Source: Atrina japonica (lineage: Eukaryota > Mollusca > Bivalvia > Pterioida > Pinnidae). Taken from it: 64,000 nt of DNA. The notes beneath the pieces are model-generated. The model made no database searches, was not told where the DNA came from, and saw only the letters and a program-made list of their open reading frames with translations. Positions within the stretch are counted from its first letter, which is position 1; every line of letters begins with the position of its first letter. Location of the stretch: assembly GCA_030159075.1 (NCBI GenBank), contig BROG01000938.1, forward strand, positions 146,812 through 210,811, in the 5' to 3' direction. Of this stretch, positions 38,454 to 46,280 are shown one piece after another. The position numbers and the translations under genes are program-made.

Positions 38454-41047
38454 CACCCTATATATACCAGCGGGAAAAAAGAAACTGTAATTCCATTTAT
38501 AGAGTCATATACAAAATATTATGTTCCATTATGTATATCATTATTTAATATAATACATTGTCTTTCAATTCAAACATCAAATCACGGATTATGTCCATTA
38601 TGGTGGATACGAGCAGCCACTGAAAGTAAGAGGGTGCAAAAAGATTTCACAATTTCAATAGCGTGTATGACCGCCATTTGCACCTTCCGCTCAATCTCTG
38701 TTATTGAAACGAGGATGCCTCCTACACCAAGCTAACTTCGTAACACGGTGACGCCAGAGCACAACAGACCGGATAACAGGACGTCGAGAACGTACGTTGG
38801 CCTCTCGCAATCTGTTCCTTACGGTAGGAGCACTTATCAGTCGATTGCCAAGGATGCTTCTAGCGGTCATAGAAGCCGATTGATTACTAACCACGTGTCG
38901 TTTAGGCTCGAAACTCACGAAAATCGTGTTGTGGCCATCAAGGCGAACCGTACGCGATATTTAACAAATTGAGTACTCCAACACGAGTTTAGTATATTAA
39001 ACTATGCTTTAAGAGTAAAGAGAGACTCTGGTATGTCCTTTTAATGATTCTATATATAACACCGCAACAACTTACTAGTTACACCGTGATGCCCTTAATG
39101 ATCCCATATAACTCCGTAATGCACTTACTAATTTATATAAATACATAATGCACGCGATGCACTTACTGATTCTATATAACACCGCAATGCACTTACTGAT
39201 TCTATATAACACCGGAATGAACTTACTGATTCTATATAACACCGTGATGCACTTACTGATTCTATATAACACCGTGATGCACTTACTGATTCTATATAAC
39301 ACCGTGATGCACTTACTGATTCTAGATAACACCGTGATGCACTTACTGATTCTAGATAACACCGTGATGCACTTACTGATTCTATATAACACCGCAATGC
39401 ACTTATTGATTCTATATAACACCGCAATGCACTTACTGATTCTATATGACACCGTGATGCACTTACTGATTCTATATAACATTACAATGCACTTACTGAT
39501 TCTATATAACACCGCAATGAACTTACTGATTCTATATAACACCGTGATGCACTTACTGATTCTATATAACACCGTGATGCACTTACTGATTCTATATAAC
39601 ACTGCAATGCACTTACTGATTCTATATAACACCGCAATGCACTTACTGATTCTATATAACACCGCGATGCACTTACGGATTCTATATAACACCGCGATGC
39701 ACTTACTGATTCTATATAACACCGTGATGCACTTACTGATTCTATATAACACCGCAATGCACTTACTGATTCAATATAACACCGCAATTTACTTACTGAT
39801 TCTATATAACACCGAGATGCACTTACTGATTCTATATAACACCGTGATGCACTTACTGATTCAATATAACATTACAATGCACTTACTGATTCTATATAAC
39901 ACCGTGATGCACTTACTGATTCTATATAACACCGCAATGCACTTACTGATTCTATATAACACCGCAATGCACTTACTGATTCTATATAACACCGTGAAGC
40001 ACTTACTGATTCTATATAACACCGTGATGCACTTACTGATTCTATATAACACCGCAATGCACTTACTGATTCTATATAACACCGCAATGCACTTACTGAT
40101 TCTATATAACACCGCAATGCACTTACTGATTCTATATAACACCGTGATGCACTTACTGATTCTATATAACACCGTGAAGCACTTACTTGTACTATTCCCG
40201 CTTTGCGGAATGCATAGTAACCTTCTATTGGCAACAGTTGTATTAGAGCATATATCTTGCATTGAAAAAGACTGGACGAAAAACAACTTTTTATTTTTGC
40301 TTGAAAAATTTAACAACAATACCTAGGTCTGTAAGTTGTATGAGGAATTAGCAGAAAAAAATGCCCACATACGTCTTTGGAAGATAGCCGTTATAAAGAG
40401 GAGATAATTCCTGTAATCCGTAAGTATGTAATATAACACTGTAATGTACTTTTAAGGATTCTATGTATCAATATAATGCACGTAGTCATTTTATATAAAT
40501 CAATAATGCGTTTACATGATTCTAAATAACACCGCAACGCATTTTCTAAGTTCACAGCATAACATACGTACCATTCGCGTCTGTTTTACCGCCATGAATT
40601 ATTGTACTGTTGAATGTCAAATTGGAAAATATTGAGTCGCCATCACATATAGCTTCAGTAGCCTGACATATACCTGTAAATTATACAATACAATATGAAA
40701 TTGATAATGATGATAGTTGCTTAATATGACTTTTGAAGAGAGAAAGGAAAGCTTTGATGAAGCGTACAATCTAAATATCTAAATGGCTTATCTTGTGACG
40801 TTAAATAAGGACTCACAGGTCATAATTATCTATGGTATCTCTACTGACATTTACTTTAATAGAGGTTAATCATTAAACTAGAATTTGTTGTAAATGAATT
40901 TCCCTTTAACAGGGTGCAAAAATAGGGAGGACTGAGGACTTTTTCCTAGAATTTCTACGTCAACCAATTAAAGCATATATAATTCGACACACAACAATGC
41001 AGCGCCAACGGTATCTATCTATCTGTCTGTCTGTTTGTTTGTTTGTT

Positions 41048-41097
<50 letters not shown>

Positions 41098-44000
41098 TCA
41101 ATTAATTTATTTATTTATTTATCTGTCTGTCTATTGCAACACCTTTGACTGGCAAGACGTTTGAACATTTTGTTAGCAAAAGAGAGCAGATTAAAATCCT
41201 TAAAGCTGAACTAGGAAGCTTTTGAACGTCGAAAAATAATGCTTTGAAACATTCCCACTTCATCTCCCTTTACAACAAACATATTTGTAATTATTTCACC
41301 GAAAAATCAAGTTCCACAACAGGTATAAAGGAAGGATTAGTTATATTGGTCGTCATTGTATATCTGTTCCATATATGAAGTCCCAGTGGCGGAATTGAGT
41401 CATGCAAGTTTCTTCTTTCGTTAAGCAGTGAGGTGTTCCGAATAACCGGTAGAAAAAACATAACTCAGTGGTCGAATAACAGTGGGAAGCAGATCGCTTT
41501 GTTTGTGTTTTGGATGGTGCTTGATATTTATTGTAATGGAATAAATTTTGGATTTATTATGGTTGAACTAATCATTCTCTGTTTGTTGCTGTTTGTACGT
41601 TGCAGAAAACTTTACTTCAGGTACTGGTGTTTATTTTTGTCGAGAAGTACAGGTAAGACTAAGAGTCCGTGAGTTTTATTCAGTCTCAGGGACTTCGCAC
41701 GTTTCGCGTTGCGAGTACAGATATACAATGACGACCAATATAACTAATCCGCCTTTTATACCTGTTGTGGGACTTGTTTTCCAGTGAAACAATTACAAAT
41801 ATGTCTTCTGTGTGGGGAGATGAAGTGGGAATGTTTCAAAACATTTTATTCAACACATTTTTATTCAAAGTTCCTAAGCTTTTTATCTTCCTAGTCCAGC
41901 TTTAATCAGAAGAACACATGATTCAAATCGTAAGTAGACTAGCATACTACTAGAATCTTTAATAATAAGAGCAGTTAATTCGATTTGTTGAAAAGGCGAA
42001 AACGAGCTCGACTTTTTTTTAAAGTAGGACACTTGATTCGAATTATAGAGCAGAGAAGACCGGGATTCTTAGAAAGATGTAATAGTTTTGTATCGAATTA
42101 TTAGGCAGAAATAATTTAGAAGGACATTGTATTCGGATTAAGATTGTTTGTTTATTGTTGTTTAACGTCCCACTCGAGAATATTTCACTCATATGGAGAC
42201 GTCACCAAATGCCGGTGAAGGGCTTCAAAGTTTGGCCTATGCTCGGCACTTACGGCCATTGAGCAGTAGGGTTCTTTAACGTGCCAACACCTACTGTGAC
42301 ACGGGACCTCCAGCTTTTACTGTCTCATCCGAAAGACAGGAAACAACCTGTCGCCGGCGGGACTCGAACTCACGACCTCACGATCCAGAGTCGAGCGCGC
42401 TACCGACTGAGCCAGGCCGGCTCTCGGATTAAGAATAAACCGCTATTTATCTTTGACCTTTTAACAACTTACGACTTTGTTGCCATCATCGAAATCTGGT
42501 GGGAAATTAATACTGATCAACATTATATTTAAGAGTTCCTTCCAAACAGATATCAGGTTTCAAAAAGGTTTTGGCAAAGTCGAAGTGGAGGAGGAGGGTG
42601 TGACTGTGATGTATTCGAATGAAATCTAATAATGTACGAAGTTATGAAATATCAATTATACAAATTTTTCAAATCTTGAATTGTCTGGTAGATACATCAA
42701 ACGCATAATTTATCTATACGTTATTTATAGACCACCATTTTCAAACAAAAACGGATTCGAAACCGTTTATTTATCGATGTATAGGTAACGCACATGCTTC
42801 AACCTCCCAAGAAATACTTGTCACAGGTGGTCTCCTTCTTATCTCCATTATATTTAAAGAGTGTTTTACGCCACACCCATTAACATTTCAGTTCAGTTCA
42901 GTGGTGGCGGACAGGTTTTTATGGTGAAGGAGAGAACACGGTTGCAATGCACCCGGAAAGATACCAACGGGCTTCCTTAAGTAAACTGGCAAACTTTATC
43001 CCAAAATCAGCTCAGTTTCCAGCGATGTTTGACACTGCGCTATTTAATAAGTAAGAGATTTCGTGGTTCAAAGTGCAATGCTCTACCTACGGCCACAGAT
43101 GCACCATATCCATGTGAACACAAATGCCACTGATGGTTATGGTCCTACACAATATGTTAAATGCCCCACACATTCTCCAGGTCAAACTTTGGACATTTTG
43201 AAAACAACGGATAACAGCACCATAATTAATGACAGTCCGATTGACTTTTGGCCCTCATCTTAATGATTCAACTGGGAACATATCTGTGGATCATCTTGCC
43301 ATACTAGCGATGATGCGTTCTGCTATTCCTTGTCATCAAAGTAAATTAGTCACCTATCGTAAACTCCGTGCTACATCGTTGGAAAAGATTTCAATGATGA
43401 CTATGAATTATCAGTTATCCTTAAATATCATTAACAACACCAAAGTTATTGGGTTTTTTTTTCTAAAGAGGCTAATAATGCTCAAGGGGATTGTTTCTGT
43501 CAATAAGACTTCATCGGGTAAGCTCGAATTTGATATAAATGCATATTTCCGAAAGAAAAAGTGGTATCATACAAGGCCAAATGATAAATCTAAATGTATT
43601 GCAAAATCTGTCTAAGAGTACTCAATGTAAACATAAATGTCTCCGTTTTTGAGAAGTATGGAATTTATTTGGTGCTATCTGCGCTAAAATTACTTTAGTA
43701 TAAAATAATCGGCTGACACCAAAATGCCCGATTAAATCATGCAATGGCTTTGTAGCCGATTAAGTTTAATTCTTACAAAAGTGATATTAGGGATATCATA
43801 GACGAACATGCACATCTAAAAACAATAGGCAATTACTTTCAGAGCAAATTGTGCTTGGTACAATGAGGATATTCATAGCGGCAAATGTACATGCGTACAC
43901 TGGCAGAATAATGCAAAACGTGAGAGAAATTCACTTTCAGATGTACAAACAGAAGATCGCCACTATAAAAATTAATCTATAATGCCAAAAGACTATTAGT

Positions 44001-46109
44001 ACCGGGAAAAAGAGAATGTTACTCTGGTAACAAAAACCTATCACAGCTGTCCAATATGCTTGGTAAATATTGCTGTTCAGTTGTTGGTTTTTGTTTTTTA
44101 TTCTGCATTTCCATTTGTCCAGAGACGGTCACGTGTTCTACCGTTTAAAATGAAATCACACTGTAAACGGAATAATTTATCATATTGCGCTGCTATGACG
44201 TCACAAAACTGTGTTAGCTGAATTTCATTTAGCGCCAAATTTTCTGACTGCATGGAAAAGTGAGACAAAAAACTTGTCAACTCTCTTTTAATGGACGATG
44301 TTTTGTTAAATCAAAATGTAATAAAGCGACTATTGCACTACTTTTGGTTCGATATGAGAATTTATGGAGTACAAAAACAATATCAACCTTGGCTTGTATT
44401 ATACGTATTAAAGGTGAATACTAACATTGAAGTTTAAGGGAAGGACGAAGAAATAACCGTAGAGGACAGAATAATGAACAAAGTTAAAATATGCATTAAG
44501 ATTGGAGTATGCAAATTGGCAATCCAAATTGATCGTTTCAGAGTAAACTTGTGGTTGTCCAAATTGGATTGTCTTATGTGATGTCATGTTGAACAACCAG
44601 TAGTTGTGGTCGTCCAAATTGACAGCCTTGTGTCATGGACAACCAGTATTTGTGGTCGTTCACATTGACTTGTCTTGTGTGATGTCATGTTGAACAACCA
44701 GTAGTTGTGGTCGTCCAAATTGACAGCCTTGTGTCATGGACAACAAGTAGTTGTGGCCGTCTAAATTAACAACCAGTAGTTGCTCAACATATTGATATTG
44801 TCCCATTCAAATAAGATGGCGGGGCAGAGTAACGTTTTGATTATCATATGGATGATTCTACTCACTTTTCGGTTATGACAAGCTGTACGGGAATACGTTT
44901 TATTGTCATGTTATAATGGACTTGACTTTTGATTATCGGTTGGTACTTCTTCCATTTAAATGCTTACTGGATACTATATTATGTATGATAAGGAACTTAT
45001 GACAAGTAGGAAGAATTACTCTAGTCGGTGTAATTTTAAAGTTATTATTTATTACCTAAAATTTAAACTCGTCCAGTTCAAAAAATGGTTCCCAAGATTC
45101 AACCACGCTAGGTTATATGTTTTTACTATAGACATTTAAGCTTATTGTACAAACACCCATTTTTGTAATGACTGTATTATGTTAAACGGTCAAGAGTGAT
45201 CCGACATATTGGTACGACACACTTGCATACATATTGTCACTTCTGCTAGTGCTTTTGATACTGTAAATTTGTAAATTTTTGCGGGGGTTTATTTCTAAGA
45301 TACACAGTTTCTACATTTTTTCGCGAGATGATATTTTCGCTATTTCAAATGTCCATTTCATCATACTTTTATCATACGTCGTAACACAATTTTGTTCGCG
45401 AACAAGAGCTTTCGCGAAATTACGAGTAAACAAAACCTGATTCACAGTAATCAGTAATTCATTTATGTATAAACTGATCGTAAATTTTATTACCTATACT
45501 TTCTATCTGTATAATTTATGGACATCCCCACTTTCAACCAGAAAGGAAGGATAATTAATTGCACGTTTGCACGAGACATGTTAATGGAGTTTATATAAAC
45601 ATTATAAACGACGAAGACGAGGACGATGATGATGATGATTATGGTGATGCTGCTGATGATGAAGATGATGACGACGACGACGATGATGTGAATATATATA
45701 TATACATGATATATAGTAAGATAAAGACAAATCTATAAAAAAAAGTCTGAAGTAAATATAGATGAAACAGAACACATCATTGCGTTATATAAGTGTATGT
45801 TTATAATATCATCTTACTAAACCGGAAGTTTCAAACAGTAAATACATCCTTTGATCCAGACAGAATGGATAAACTAGATAGATATATAATTAATGGCTTT
45901 ATGTCTAAAGTTGAATGACCGTCATTGTTTTAGCTTGATTTGAGTTCCTTTTACATTGTTTTAAATAGACATTACGGTTTATTATATCTTAACCAAGCCT
46001 GAATATCCGTGATAAGCATGTAGAAATTACAAAGCAGCATTTATATGACTAACAGTACATACATACATACATACATACATACATACATACATACATAAAA
46101 TATAGATAA

Positions 46110-46178
<69 letters not shown>

Positions 46179-46239
46179 CATACATACATACATATATACA
46201 TACAGACAGACAGGCTTCAATTAAATGTATTGACCATTT

Positions 46240-46280
<41 letters not shown>

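Noticed and set aside
38097..38735. A 212-codon plus-strand frame
   Set aside because: It combines a reversed family A repeat, a TG microsatellite (Cys-Val run) and part of the Tc1-like remnant read backwards.
39157..40190. Regular 30-base repeats as a possible CRISPR array
   Set aside because: Units are head to tail with no unique spacers, and the setting is an animal genome.
39148..40326. A 392-codon open frame of repeated [10 protein letters not shown]
   Set aside because: It is the reading of a 30-base satellite; frames are open on both strands because the unit is a multiple of three. No splice or start context, and the edges decay like non-coding DNA.
43063..43615. Possible exons in receptor intron 1
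   Set aside because: No phase-compatible splice sites, no cysteine or domain pattern, and the second half overlaps a dispersed repeat.
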